From assembly GCF_042697365.1 (NCBI RefSeq), contig NZ_CP137605.1: a stretch of 64,000 bases of DNA; one strand, 5' to 3'. Within the stretch, counting starts at the first letter, position 1, and each line of letters opens with the position of its first letter. Source of the stretch: Brucella pseudintermedia. Its GTDB lineage: Bacteria > Pseudomonadota > Alphaproteobacteria > Rhizobiales > Rhizobiaceae. Positions 44,226 through 53,612 of this stretch are shown one piece after another. A program made the position numbers and the translations under genes. A model generated the notes under the pieces. That model had not been told where the DNA came from, searched no databases, and saw only the letters and a program-made list of their open reading frames with translations.

Positions 44226-45109
44226 ATGTTTCCGTACTTATCATGACGCTGAACGAAGAGGCCAACCTGCCAGCCTGCCTGGCCTCGCTGGACTGGTGCG
44301 ACGATATCGTCGTTCTCGATTCCTTCAGCAGCGACCGAACGGTCGAAATCGCCAAGGCAGCAGGCGCCCGCGTTTTCCAGCGTGCCTACGACACCGAGGA
44401 CCGCCAGCGCATGTATGGCCTAACGGAAATCACGTTCAGGCATGACTGGGTTTACACGCCCGACGCGGATGAGATCACCCCGCCCGACCTGCGCGACGAA
44501 ATGCTGGCAATCGCCGCCGATCCCGACCGGCCTGAGGTGTTTTTCAAGGCGCGTTACAAGAACATGTTCATGGGGCGCTGGATTCGCCATGCCAGCCTCT
44601 ATCCCACCTGGATCACGCGGCTGGTAAGGCCCGACCGCGTGCGGTTCGAACGCTCGGTGCATTCGCGCGCCAGCGGCGGGCCGGAAGGTGCCTTGCAGTC
44701 CCATTTCATCCATTACAGCTTCAACAAGGGCCTCGAAGCCTGGTACGACAAGCATAACCGCTATTCTTCCGCCGAGGCGGATCTGTCCGCCTCGCGGCTG
44801 CTTGAACGCAAGATCGACTGGGGCGGCATTTTTTCGGCAGTGCCGGAGCGGCGGCGGCGCGCATTGAAATCGCTTTCCTATCATATGCCGTTCAGGCCCA
44901 GCCTGCGCTTTCTCTACATGTATCTGCTGCGCGGCGGCTTTCTGGACGGCAAGCCCGGCTACCTCTATTGCCGCCTGCTTGCGGCTTATGAGTTCATGAT
45001 TGTCGTCAAGATGGAAGAGCAGCGCCAGCGCCAGTCGGCCATGCGGACGGAAATCCCTTTGGCGGGGCGACCGCTGGAGGCCGGAGCACCGGAACGGCGT
45101 GTGGTATGA
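44222..45109 (+). CDS. WaaE/KdtX-like GT2 glycosyltransferase
   Basis: This 295-residue glycosyltransferase resembles the WaaE/KdtX lipopolysaccharide-core group. The N-terminus reads 'VSVLIMTLNEEANLPACLAS', then 'DDIVVLDSFSSDRTVEIAKA', and the metal-binding motif is in 'WVYTPDADEITPPDL' (about residue 80). Later stretches 'RFERSVHSRASGG' and 'HYSFNKGLEAWYDKHNRYS' are typical of that family. Its ATG overlaps the stop of the initiating transferase gene (ATGA), suggesting it acts second in assembly. Donor and acceptor are unknown. Confidence 0.9.
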   Translation: MNVSVLIMTLNEEANLPACLASLDWCDDIVVLDSFSSDRTVEIAKAAGARVFQRAYDTEDRQRMYGLTEITFRHDWVYTPDADEITPPDLRDEMLAIAADPDRPEVFFKARYKNMFMGRWIRHASLYPTWITRLVRPDRVRFERSVHSRASGGPEGALQSHFIHYSFNKGLEAWYDKHNRYSSAEADLSASRLLERKIDWGGIFSAVPERRRRALKSLSYHMPFRPSLRFLYMYLLRGGFLDGKPGYLYCRLLAAYEFMIVVKMEEQRQRQSAMRTEIPLAGRPLEAGAPERRVV

Positions 45110-45726
45110 TGCTTCCCGTCGTCCTGCCCTGCGCCATCCTGTTCGGGATTGCCGCGATGTTCTTCTCGGAACCGGTTCTGACCTTGCCGGACGATGGCGG
45201 CAGGGCGGATGTCATCGTCGTGCCGGGGGGAGACGGTCCGCCGCGCGCGGCGCAGGCTGCGCGTCTGTGGAAGGAAGGCCGCTCGCCGGTGATCCTCGTT
45301 ACCGGCGATGGCGACTGCCTCTATAACAAGCGGATCATGGTGCGCAACGGCGTGAACCCTTCGGCGATCTTCGTCGAATGCCGGTCGGGCAGCACCTGGC
45401 AGAATGCGCAATTTTCCGCGCCTGTCTTGCGTGAAATACGGGCCAGAAGCGCGCTGATCGTGACCAACTGGTATCATTCCCGCCGCGCCATAGCGAGCTT
45501 TCGCGCCGCCTGCCCGCAAATGCACTTTATTTCGTCGCCTATCGGCGGCGATGACGGACGCCCCGGTTTTCCGTCGACGCCTGCCGACATGGAGCTCGTC
45601 GCCAAGGAATATGTGAAGCTCGGCTGGTATCTGGTTTCAGGCCGCATTTTCCCGCACGACCTTTCGGCGGGCGAACCCGCACCTGACCTTTCGGACACAT
45701 GCGCTGCGGCGGGGAGCGCGCAATGA
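45106..45726 (+). CDS. YdcF/ElyC-family (DUF218) protein
   Basis: This 206-residue protein has an N-terminal hydrophobic anchor (MMLPVVLPCAILFGIAAMFF) and a DUF218 domain: 'ADVIVVPGGDGPPRAAQAAR', 'PVILVTGDGDC', 'ALIVTNWYHSRRAIASFRA'. DUF218 proteins such as ElyC and SanA affect envelope polymer synthesis and undecaprenyl carrier use, with unknown biochemistry. The ATG overlaps the upstream glycosyltransferase stop, and its own stop overlaps the polymerase start, placing it inside the assembly operon. Confidence 0.87.
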   Translation: MMLPVVLPCAILFGIAAMFFSEPVLTLPDDGGRADVIVVPGGDGPPRAAQAARLWKEGRSPVILVTGDGDCLYNKRIMVRNGVNPSAIFVECRSGSTWQNAQFSAPVLREIRARSALIVTNWYHSRRAIASFRAACPQMHFISSPIGGDDGRPGFPSTPADMELVAKEYVKLGWYLVSGRIFPHDLSAGEPAPDLSDTCAAAGSAQ

Positions 45727-47006
45727 ACCTGTCGCTCACATGGATTTTCACCGGCTTTGTGCTTTATCTTCTGGCTGGCGGCCTCTTCTCCCGGCCGGAA
45801 CGCATGTATCAGTTTCCCTTCCTCGCGGGCGTGATGACCTTCGGTTTTTTGCTGCCGCAGCTCCCGGCCCTCGTGAACGATCAGTTCCTGCCTTCCGGCG
45901 CTTACGCCAAGACGATGGCGATGGGCATTCTTTCGCTTGCCATGCTGGTTCTCGGCTGGCGCATGGCCAAGCAGCCGATCAGGTTGCTCAGCATGAGCTT
46001 CAGCGAAAGGCGGCTGACGTGGGCCGCAGCCGGCTTGTCTGCATTCGGCGCTGCATTCTATTTCCTCCTGAGCCGCCTCCCCGGCGAGGTCTCCATCGGT
46101 GTCCAGATGACCGGCATGCCGGTGGTCTATCTCTTCTTTGCGCAGCTTATGCCCTATGGTCTGGCCATTGCCCTTCTATGCTTCGTGCGGCGACCGTCAT
46201 GGTTTGCGCTGGCGATAATCCTGTTCGATCTGTTTTTTTATCTGGACCGCATTCTGGTCACCGGAAAACGTGCCGAAGCGATCCAGCTATTCCTGATGAT
46301 CCTGCTGGCCGTGTGGTTTTATCGCCGCATGGTCGTGCCTCGTACCATAATGTTCGTCGGTATTTTTGCAGGCACATTCCTGATGACCAGCATGGGCGAT
46401 TATCGTCAGATCACACGTGCAGCTTCCGGCTTCGTCCTCGATGACATCATGGAAATCGACTACGCCGCCAATTTCAACAAAACGCTGGAACGCGGCGGAC
46501 TGGAAATGCGCAATGCCGTGCAGCTTATCGATGAGGTCGACCGGCGGCTGGAATTCGACTACGGCAAGTTTCACTGGAACCGCATCGTGTTCACTTTCGT
46601 GCCCGCACAGCTGGTCGGGGCCGATATCAAGGAGGCGCTGCGCCTGGACACACCCGAGCCGAGCCGCGACTACAATCCTATCACAGGCACAACCGAGACC
46701 GGTCTTGTCGATGCATTCTCATCTTTTTGGTATTTCGGCGCGCTGAAGTTCTTTGTGCTCGCCTGGGCCATGCGGCGGCTCTGGGAGACTGCCATGGCAG
46801 GCGAGATGCTGGGGCAACTCACCTATATGCTGTCCATCGTGCCCGCCATGCATGCCATTTCGCACCAGACCGACTGGGTCGTGACCGTGTGGCTGCACAT
46901 GGCATTGTTCCTGATTCCCGTCCTGTCCTTCTGCCATATCCGCAACAGCTCCGTTTACCTGCCCATGCCGCCGCAGCGAAGCGCTGGCCTGCCGCTGCTT
47001 TCGTAA
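45723..47006 (+). CDS. Wzy-like polysaccharide polymerase (membrane protein)
   Basis: This 427-residue protein has about ten predicted membrane segments and a large extracytoplasmic loop at roughly residues 235-330 ('YGKFHWNRIVF' to 'PITGTTETGLVDAF'). That topology is the norm for O-antigen or capsule polymerases, which are poorly conserved in sequence. It is the only such protein in a locus that already has a flippase, initiating transferase and export proteins, which supports a Wzy role. ATG 45723 overlaps the YdcF-like gene stop (ATGA). No lipid-A ligase signature was recognised. Confidence 0.75.
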   Translation: MNLSLTWIFTGFVLYLLAGGLFSRPERMYQFPFLAGVMTFGFLLPQLPALVNDQFLPSGAYAKTMAMGILSLAMLVLGWRMAKQPIRLLSMSFSERRLTWAAAGLSAFGAAFYFLLSRLPGEVSIGVQMTGMPVVYLFFAQLMPYGLAIALLCFVRRPSWFALAIILFDLFFYLDRILVTGKRAEAIQLFLMILLAVWFYRRMVVPRTIMFVGIFAGTFLMTSMGDYRQITRAASGFVLDDIMEIDYAANFNKTLERGGLEMRNAVQLIDEVDRRLEFDYGKFHWNRIVFTFVPAQLVGADIKEALRLDTPEPSRDYNPITGTTETGLVDAFSSFWYFGALKFFVLAWAMRRLWETAMAGEMLGQLTYMLSIVPAMHAISHQTDWVVTVWLHMALFLIPVLSFCHIRNSSVYLPMPPQRSAGLPLLS

Positions 47007-47018
47007 AGGATGACCGCA

Positions 47019-47612
47019 ATGTCTCTCGCATCGCAACAGAACTCGTCCAGCGCGATCAGGGGCCGCAAGGCCTCGTCCCGCCCCATGGAAGGCGGGGCGA
47101 CCTTCACGCTCGGGCACCGCGTCCAGCGCCTGTTCTGGCAGGCAAGCTGGCTGGTGCTTGCCGCATGGACGCCCTCCTTCCTGTGGCGCTGGCGCGGCGC
47201 GGTGCTGCGTGCCTTCGGCGCAAAGGTGCACAGAACGGCCATTGTGCGCGGCAGTGCGCGCATCTGGTGGCCGGGCAATCTGACCATGGGAGCGCATGCA
47301 TCGCTCGGACCCGGCGCGCTTTGCTATAACGTCGCGCCTGTCACGCTTGCGTCCTTCGCCATCGTTTCGCAAAGGGCGCATCTGTGCACAGCCGGACATA
47401 ATATCGATCAGCCCGATTTTCCGCTCACCGCTGCCCCCATTCACATCGGAGCCCATGGCTGGGTTGCAGCCGAAGCCTTCATCGGGCCGGGGGTGAATAT
47501 CGGTGACGGCGCGGTTCTGGGCGCACGCGGGGTCAGTTTCCGCGACATTGAGCCTTGGACGGTCTATGCGGGCAATCCGGCCAAGCCGGTACGGCCACGG
47601 CGAAAGCCCTGA
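47019..47612 (+). CDS. WcaF-like hexapeptide acetyltransferase
   Basis: This 197-residue left-handed beta-helix acyltransferase resembles colanic-acid WcaF and NodL/LacA enzymes. It has an N-terminal tail, 'WRGAVLRAFGAKVHRTAIVR', hexapeptide turns such as 'IHIGAHGWVAAEAFIGPGVN' and a C-terminal 'WTVYAGNPAKPVRPR'. It probably O-acetylates a sugar of the repeat with acetyl-CoA. I chose ATG 47019 because AGGA lies nine bases upstream; ATG 47010 is too close to that site. It lies three bases before the convergent GT4 gene end. Confidence 0.9.
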   Translation: MSLASQQNSSSAIRGRKASSRPMEGGATFTLGHRVQRLFWQASWLVLAAWTPSFLWRWRGAVLRAFGAKVHRTAIVRGSARIWWPGNLTMGAHASLGPGALCYNVAPVTLASFAIVSQRAHLCTAGHNIDQPDFPLTAAPIHIGAHGWVAAEAFIGPGVNIGDGAVLGARGVSFRDIEPWTVYAGNPAKPVRPRRKP

Positions 47613-47615
47613 CCG

Positions 47616-48812
47616 TCAGCTTGCGGGAACGGAACGGAGCGCCTTGCGGCCCGCAACGGCATCGGGCCTTGGGGATTGAAAATCCTGATAGGCCGCAATC
47701 GTCTGAACCGCGATGCGCGGCCAGGTATAATTGTCGCGCACCAGTTTGGCCCCGGCGACGCCCATGCGCGCCGCGCGATCCGGATCTTCCAGAATCCGCT
47801 CAAGCGCCGCCGCAACCGCCATCGGATCGAGCGCGCAGACCACACCGGCGCCAGCTTCGGCTACTTCCGGAAAATGGCAGGCATCCGTAATCGCAACCGG
47901 CACGCCGCAGGCAAGCGCCTCGGTTATGGCGACGCTGAATCCCTCCTGTCGGCTTGGCAGACAGAAGCAGGCTGACCGTTTCAGTGCGGCGATCTTGGCC
48001 GGGCCATAAAGCCCGCCGGTCATGTGCACCCGCTTTTCCAAACCGTATTGACGAATACGCTGGCGAAATTCTTCTTCCGCCCCGCCGTCAGGCCCGGCGA
48101 CCACCAGATCCACGTCAGGAAACAAGGGGGCGACCCGACGAAAGGCATCGGCAAGAATGTCGAGCCCTTTTTTGTAATGAAGCCGCGACAGAAACAGCAC
48201 ATAGGGCCGGTCCGGCAATCCGGGCACAACGGCACCGCAATCTTCGACCTCGTTAAGGAAAATGCCGTTGGGGATCATCATCGAGGGCGGTTTCAGTCCG
48301 AGGGGGCGCATCAGTTCGATTTCGTCTGCATTGAGCGCCTGAATGAAAGCCGCGCCGTCAAGCATCCGGCGAAAACCGAGCTTCAACGCGACTTTCTTTT
48401 TCCACGCGCTTTGTTGCATGCTCCACCTGTCGAGCATGCCGCAGCACCGCACGCAGTAAGGCACACCAAAACGACGGCAGAGAATTGATGCCCGCAGCAG
48501 ATTGGTCTCCCATATGCCATGCAGATGGACAAAATCTGCCGTACCCACCAGCGCTTCCATGGCTTTCGCCGCGGCTCCCCCAAACAGGGTTTCCCGCAGA
48601 TCGGGCATCGGCAGCAGCAGCGTGCGCACCTTGTCGAAACCGGGGATCGCGGCTGCGGCATCGGCTGCGCGGCTGCCAACCTCATCATCGCAATAGCTTA
48701 CGATCGTCACCTCATGGCCAAGCGAGGCTTGCGCTGCGGCCAGCCGCACCACGACAGCCTGGGGTCCACCTTTCGCGGGGTCGTAGGAACCGATAACGTG
48801 AACGATTTTCAT
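47616..48812 (-). CDS. GT4-family glycosyltransferase
   Basis: This 398-residue GT-B glycosyltransferase begins with 'KIVHVIGSYDPAKGGPQAVV'. Its donor domain has 'YVLFLSRLHYKKGLDILADA' and the EX7E region 'PSRQEGFSVAITEALACGVP' (about residue 290). Its ATG overlaps the stop of the previous glycosyltransferase gene (ATGA), making it the last of three coupled GT4 genes on the minus strand. It adds one residue to the repeat unit; specificity is not readable. Confidence 0.9.
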   Translation of the reverse strand: MKIVHVIGSYDPAKGGPQAVVVRLAAAQASLGHEVTIVSYCDDEVGSRAADAAAAIPGFDKVRTLLLPMPDLRETLFGGAAAKAMEALVGTADFVHLHGIWETNLLRASILCRRFGVPYCVRCCGMLDRWSMQQSAWKKKVALKLGFRRMLDGAAFIQALNADEIELMRPLGLKPPSMMIPNGIFLNEVEDCGAVVPGLPDRPYVLFLSRLHYKKGLDILADAFRRVAPLFPDVDLVVAGPDGGAEEEFRQRIRQYGLEKRVHMTGGLYGPAKIAALKRSACFCLPSRQEGFSVAITEALACGVPVAITDACHFPEVAEAGAGVVCALDPMAVAAALERILEDPDRAARMGVAGAKLVRDNYTWPRIAVQTIAAYQDFQSPRPDAVAGRKALRSVPAS

Positions 48813-50044
48813 CAAACATCCACCCCGGAATGCTGCGCCAGTGCCGCCACCAGTCGCTCGCCATAGCGTGAAACGGTAAAGTCGCGGGCCCGCTCACGTG
48901 CGCTGTCGCTCATCCGGGCAAGTGCCGCTGGAGTTCCGGCGAACTGCCGCAAAATCTCTGCGGTCTCGCTCACATCCCGGATCGGGACAATGTAACCGTC
49001 GATACCATGTCGCACGACGCTGCCGGTATTGTCCGTGCAGATGACCGGCAAACCTGCGGCAAGCGCCTCATAAACCGCCGTGGCCGATCCTTCACAAAGC
49101 GACGGCAACAAAAACACATCCGCCCATTCGAACTGAGCGCGCATCTCGCTGCGCGGTATCGGTCCTGTCAGCTTGAGCGTTGCGGCGAGTTTTGCGCGCG
49201 CCTCCGGCAGGACGCCGATTGGCCCAACCATGCGAAATTCCGCCTTGTCGCCAAGCTCCCTCGCCACCGCGCCGACATAGGGCGAGCCTTTGCGAAGCCC
49301 GACCGCGCCAACGGTCAGCACCCGCAGCGGGCCGGGCAGACGCGGACGCGCATCAGGCGAGAAACGAGCATCTACACCATAGGGCACCACGACAACCTTT
49401 TCCGGCGTGCAGCCTGCCCCAATCACATGGCGCGCCACGAAATCGGAAGGACAGATCACGGCATCGGCGATTTGCCATTCCGCCCGTTCGCGCGCGGCAA
49501 AAACATCGGCAAGGGCATCATTTGCGACCGGGAGCTGCCAGCCTGGATTAAGCACCTCTTCCTCGCAGGCCAGCTGATCGACGATGGTGCGCGGCGCGAT
49601 CATCTGCTCCACCGCCGTCCACAATCCCTGCCGTTTTGCCGCCGTCAGCAATTCCAGCGCCTCGCCGCTGAAAGCATAGACCCCACTTGCGCCGTGAAAG
49701 CCCCTCCGGGCGACCAGCCTGCCGAAGGTTTCACCGGCCCATATGGCATTGGCCGTTGATTTCGGCCGCGCCTGATTGGAAAGCCTGCGCATGGCAGAGT
49801 GCAGACCGAACGCAGGAAATGTGGTCATTCGGTCTTGCGGAATGCCCTGCGGCGCACGTCCCACCAGACGGCGCACCGGAGCGGGCAGCATCGATGGCGG
49901 CAGGTTGTTCAACAGGCGCGGCCACCCCTGCAACGCGCATATATCCGTGTAGAAATGCGCAAGCTTTTCCCGGCTCGCGAAAATGCGTGGCACTGCGTAA
50001 TGCATGCGCGCGCCAAGCTGGCTGACAACGACCGGGCCTTCCAT
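48812..50044 (-). CDS. GT4-family glycosyltransferase
   Basis: This 410-residue GT-B glycosyltransferase has the middle block 'VVPYGVDARFSPDARPR', 'RVLTVGAVGLRKGSPYVGAV' and donor motif 'PSLCEGSATAVYEALAAGLP' (about residue 310). It is coupled by ATGA overlaps to the genes on both sides. ATG 50044 is preferred; an adjacent in-frame GTG (50047) is possible. It is the second of three consecutive GT4 genes, probably extending the same oligosaccharide. Confidence 0.9.
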   Translation of the reverse strand: MEGPVVVSQLGARMHYAVPRIFASREKLAHFYTDICALQGWPRLLNNLPPSMLPAPVRRLVGRAPQGIPQDRMTTFPAFGLHSAMRRLSNQARPKSTANAIWAGETFGRLVARRGFHGASGVYAFSGEALELLTAAKRQGLWTAVEQMIAPRTIVDQLACEEEVLNPGWQLPVANDALADVFAARERAEWQIADAVICPSDFVARHVIGAGCTPEKVVVVPYGVDARFSPDARPRLPGPLRVLTVGAVGLRKGSPYVGAVARELGDKAEFRMVGPIGVLPEARAKLAATLKLTGPIPRSEMRAQFEWADVFLLPSLCEGSATAVYEALAAGLPVICTDNTGSVVRHGIDGYIVPIRDVSETAEILRQFAGTPAALARMSDSARERARDFTVSRYGERLVAALAQHSGVDV

Positions 50045-51315
50045 CACAGTTCCCTCGGCTGGAACTGCCGGTCGAGAACCGGCATCGCCTGCGGCACTAC
50101 CTTTTCCTCAAGCCGCGAGATGGCGGATTGCCAGACGGCTGCGCCATATTCCCGCGAATAGGCGGTTTCCATCAGATAGCGGGCATTGTTGCCCATCGAC
50201 AGACGGTTGACCGGCGAATGCCGCAGATGAAGGATCGCGCCGACCAGCGCGTCGACATTGCCTGGCCGGAGCGCCATGCCGCACTGGAAATCGCGGACAA
50301 TCGTGCCGATCTCGCCTTCCGTATCGCCTATGAAGATCGTCGGGCGTGCGGCAGCGAGCACGCCATAAAACTTGCTGGGAACGATGCAATGTTCCAGTTC
50401 CGGCTTGAGCGAAACCAGATGCACATTGGCAGCGCCAAGGCTTTCGGAAAGTTTTTCCACGGGCTGGAAGGGCTTCATCATCACATTGGTCAGGCCGCGC
50501 CGCCTGACCTCGCTTTCGACAAAGCCGCGCTGCTGCCCCTCGCCGATCATCAGGAAGACGATGCTTTTCATATGCTTGAGCCGTTCGGCGGCATCGAGCA
50601 CCGTCTGGAACTCGTGCGCGCGCCCGAAATTGCCTGAATAACCGATGACGAATTTGCGTCCGAGACCCCATGCGCGGCGGAGCGGATTGTGCGCTGGTTC
50701 GACCGGCACGATCTCGTTTCGGTCGGCCCAGTGGTGAACCACGCTCAGGCTTTCCGCCGGAATATCCCGTGTCGAGAGATAATGCGCCATCCGCTCTATC
50801 GGACAGATGGTCAGCGCCGACTGGCGCATTGACCAGTTGCGCAGGATCATGGCGAGCTTGCCGGAAACCGTATCGGACCGGATGAGGCCAAGCTCCATCG
50901 CCGTTTCGGGAAAAAGATCCATTACCCAGTTGACCAGCCTTGCGCCGCGCAGCCGGACTGGCAGCGCAGCCGAAACCGACAGAAGCGGCGGATCGGTGCA
51001 GACGACGCACACATCATCCTTCCTGGCATGGGCCGCGAACCATGCGGCGGCGGACAGATGGAAGGTCGCATAATCCACCGCGCGCCCGACAAGCCTGCCG
51101 CGACCGAAACCCGAGGTCCATATGCGGTGCACGTCGACACCGTTTATCGTCTCGCGCGCAGGGAGCGCGTCCTTGCGCCTGTCGTGATAGCTGCGGCTTG
51201 CCAGCACCGTTGTTTCGATGCCTTCGCGCACCAGCGTATGGGCAAGGCTCGTCACCATCCGGCTCGTCGCCGACTGGTCCGGATAGTAGTAACGATTGGC
51301 AAGCACCACACGCAT
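50044..51315 (-). CDS. WcaI/WbuB-like GT4 glycosyltransferase
   Basis: This 423-residue GT-B glycosyltransferase resembles the WcaI/WbuB fucosyltransferase-like group: 'VLANRYYYPDQSATSRMVTS' at the start, 'VIGYSGNFGRAHEFQTVLDA' at mid-protein and the donor-site 'EHCIVPSKFYGVLAAARPTI' (about residue 325). The SKFYG segment replaces the common EG(F/L)G form and marks this subgroup. It is the first of three coupled GT4 genes and lies divergent from gmd-fcl, so GDP-fucose is an attractive but unproven donor. Confidence 0.88.
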   Translation of the reverse strand: MRVVLANRYYYPDQSATSRMVTSLAHTLVREGIETTVLASRSYHDRRKDALPARETINGVDVHRIWTSGFGRGRLVGRAVDYATFHLSAAAWFAAHARKDDVCVVCTDPPLLSVSAALPVRLRGARLVNWVMDLFPETAMELGLIRSDTVSGKLAMILRNWSMRQSALTICPIERMAHYLSTRDIPAESLSVVHHWADRNEIVPVEPAHNPLRRAWGLGRKFVIGYSGNFGRAHEFQTVLDAAERLKHMKSIVFLMIGEGQQRGFVESEVRRRGLTNVMMKPFQPVEKLSESLGAANVHLVSLKPELEHCIVPSKFYGVLAAARPTIFIGDTEGEIGTIVRDFQCGMALRPGNVDALVGAILHLRHSPVNRLSMGNNARYLMETAYSREYGAAVWQSAISRLEEKVVPQAMPVLDRQFQPREL

Positions 51316-51573
51316 GATTTCGCTTCCTGTTTTACGATCCCGTTATCCGGAGGATCGCAACAGCACGGCGGAACCCGCAAGAAACACAAAGGCATGGCAG
51401 GCACCGACAGCGGGCGAACCGCCTACCCCTTTCGGTGAAACCGGCCATGCAGGACGCGCGGCAAGCCTCATCCGAAGAGGGATGTTCCGGCCTGCGATTG
51501 CCGTTTTGGAGCCGTTCTGCCCGCGCCGGAAATCGCTAACATGCTTCCATCGGATTTGATCGGAGGCAGGGTC

Positions 51574-52644
51574 TTGCAGGAGAAAACAGCTCTCATCGTC
51601 GGCGTGACCGGACAGGACGGCGCTTATCTAAGCGAGCTTCTGCTCAAGAAAGGCTATCGCGTGCATGGTCTGAAGCGGCGATCTTCCTCGTTCAACACCG
51701 CCCGCATCGATCATCTCTATCAGGACCCGCACGAGGAAGACATTCGCTTCCGCCTGCATTTCGGCGACCTGACGGATGCCACCAATCTGTGTCGCGTCAT
51801 TCAGGAGGTGCGGCCCGACGAGATTTACAATCTGGGCGCCCAAAGCCATGTGCAGGTGAGTTTCGAGACGCCTGAATATACGGCAAATGCCGATGCGCTC
51901 GGCACGCTTCGCCTGCTTGAATCCATGCGCATTCTGGGGCTGGGCAAGACATGCCGCTTCTATCAGGCTTCCACATCGGAGCTTTTCGGCAACAGTTCAC
52001 CCAAAGCGCAGAACGAACAGACCCCTTTTGCCCCGCGCAGTCCCTATGCGACGGCGAAGCTCTATGCCTATTGGACAACGGTCAATTACCGCGACGCCTA
52101 TGGTTTCCATGCCTCCAACGGCATCCTGTTCAATCATGAAAGCCCGCTTCGCGGCGAGACCTTCGTTACCCGCAAGATTACCCGTGCCGTCGCGGCCATC
52201 GAACGCGGCCTTCAGGACAGGCTCCGGCTCGGCAATCTCGATGCTCGCCGCGACTGGGGCCATGCCCGTGACTATGTCGATGGCATGTGGCGTATCCTGC
52301 AGGAAGATGTTCCCGACGACTACGTTCTGGCCACCGGCGAAACCCACACCGTGCGCGAATTTGTCGAACGCGCCTTCAAGGCAGTCGACAGGGAAATCGT
52401 GTGGCAAGGCGACGGCGTGGAGGAAATCGGCCGCGACCGTAAATCCGGCAATTGCCTGATCGAGATCGATTCGCGTTATTTCCGCCCGAACGAGGTCGAT
52501 TTCCTGCTTGGCGATGCGTCCAAGGCAAAAGACCGCCTTGGCTGGCAGCACACGACCGGCTTCGACAGCCTTGTGGCAGAGATGGTCGACTGGGATTTGC
52601 GCAACATCATGCGGGAGGTCGGACGCAATGACTTCTACGGCTGA
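51574..52644 (+). CDS. gmd: GDP-mannose 4,6-dehydratase
   Basis: This 356-residue extended-SDR enzyme turns GDP-D-mannose into GDP-4-keto-6-deoxymannose. Key motifs are 'TALIVGVTGQDGAYLSELLL', the Gmd-specific 'LKRRSSSFNTARIDHLY', 'STSELFGN' with the catalytic Thr and Glu, and 'YATAKLYAYW' with the Tyr-Lys pair. I chose the TTG at 51574 because GGAGG lies seven bases upstream and it gives the usual M-QEKTALIVG start; the ATG at 51541 has no ribosome site. The fcl gene overlaps its end by 17 bases. Confidence 0.93.
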   Translation: MQEKTALIVGVTGQDGAYLSELLLKKGYRVHGLKRRSSSFNTARIDHLYQDPHEEDIRFRLHFGDLTDATNLCRVIQEVRPDEIYNLGAQSHVQVSFETPEYTANADALGTLRLLESMRILGLGKTCRFYQASTSELFGNSSPKAQNEQTPFAPRSPYATAKLYAYWTTVNYRDAYGFHASNGILFNHESPLRGETFVTRKITRAVAAIERGLQDRLRLGNLDARRDWGHARDYVDGMWRILQEDVPDDYVLATGETHTVREFVERAFKAVDREIVWQGDGVEEIGRDRKSGNCLIEIDSRYFRPNEVDFLLGDASKAKDRLGWQHTTGFDSLVAEMVDWDLRNIMREVGRNDFYG

Positions 52645-53602
52645 GATCGCCCCTCTCTATGCGCTCGAAGGCAAGAAGGTGTTCGTTGCCGGGCATACCG
52701 GCATGGTCGGTTCGGCGATCCTTCGCCGCCTGCAAGACATGGATTGCGACATCATCACTGCCGCGCACAGCACGCTCGACCTGACCCGGCAGGGACCGAC
52801 TGAAAATTTCATCAGTGGCCGCAAGCCGGATGTCATCATCATCGCTGCCGCCCGCGTCGGCGGCATTCTGGCCAATTCGCAATATCCGGCGGACTTTCTC
52901 TACGACAATCTATTGATCGGCATGAACCTCATCCGCGCTGCCCAACAGACGGGCGTGGAGCGCCTGTTGTGGCTCGGCTCAAGCTGCATCTATCCCCGCG
53001 ACGCGGCGCAGCCGCTCACCGAGGACGCGCTTTTGACCGGCCCCCTGGAGCCAACCAACGAAGCCTATGCCATCGCCAAGATCGCCGGGCTGAAATATGC
53101 GCAAGCCTGCGCCCGGCAATATGGCAACCGCTTCATGACCGCGATGCCGACCAATCTCTACGGCCCCAACGACAATTTCGATCCCGAAAGCTCGCATGTG
53201 CTGCCCGCGCTGATCCGGCGGATTCATGAAGCCAAGCTGCGGGGCCTCGATCATGTCACGCTCTGGGGCACCGGCAAGCCCTTGCGAGAATTTTTGCATG
53301 TGGACGACCTTGCCGATGCCTGCCTGCACATGCTGCGCTTCTATGACGGCATCGAGCCGATGAATATCGGGACCGGCGACGAGATTTCCATCAGGGATCT
53401 GGCGCTGACGGTTGCCCGCGTCGTCGGCTACGAAGGCCGCTTTGAGCATGATCTCGGCAAGCCAGACGGCACGCCGCGCAAGCTTCTCGACACGTCGAAG
53501 ATGCGGGCGCTTGGCTGGAAGCCGCGCATCCGTCTGGAGGACGGCCTGCGCGACGTCTATCGCGATTGGTTGCAGGAATCCGCCGATCCCGTCGCGGCTT
53601 GA
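52628..53602 (+). CDS. fcl: GDP-L-fucose synthase
   Basis: This 324-residue extended-SDR epimerase/reductase converts GDP-4-keto-6-deoxymannose to GDP-L-fucose with NADPH. Motifs: 'VFVAGHTGMVGSAILRRLQD' (cofactor loop), 'LLWLGSSCIYPRDAAQPLTE', 'YAIAKIAGLKYAQA' (Tyr-Lys pair), 'TAMPTNLYGPNDNFD' and 'GKPLREFLHVDDLADACL'. All match WcaG/Fcl. It overlaps gmd by 17 bases, the standard gene pair. The two supply GDP-fucose, or a related 6-deoxysugar, to the fucosyltransferase-like gene transcribed divergently. Confidence 0.95.
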   Translation: MTSTAEIAPLYALEGKKVFVAGHTGMVGSAILRRLQDMDCDIITAAHSTLDLTRQGPTENFISGRKPDVIIIAAARVGGILANSQYPADFLYDNLLIGMNLIRAAQQTGVERLLWLGSSCIYPRDAAQPLTEDALLTGPLEPTNEAYAIAKIAGLKYAQACARQYGNRFMTAMPTNLYGPNDNFDPESSHVLPALIRRIHEAKLRGLDHVTLWGTGKPLREFLHVDDLADACLHMLRFYDGIEPMNIGTGDEISIRDLALTVARVVGYEGRFEHDLGKPDGTPRKLLDTSKMRALGWKPRIRLEDGLRDVYRDWLQESADPVAA

Positions 53603-53612
53603 GAAGCTCGCT

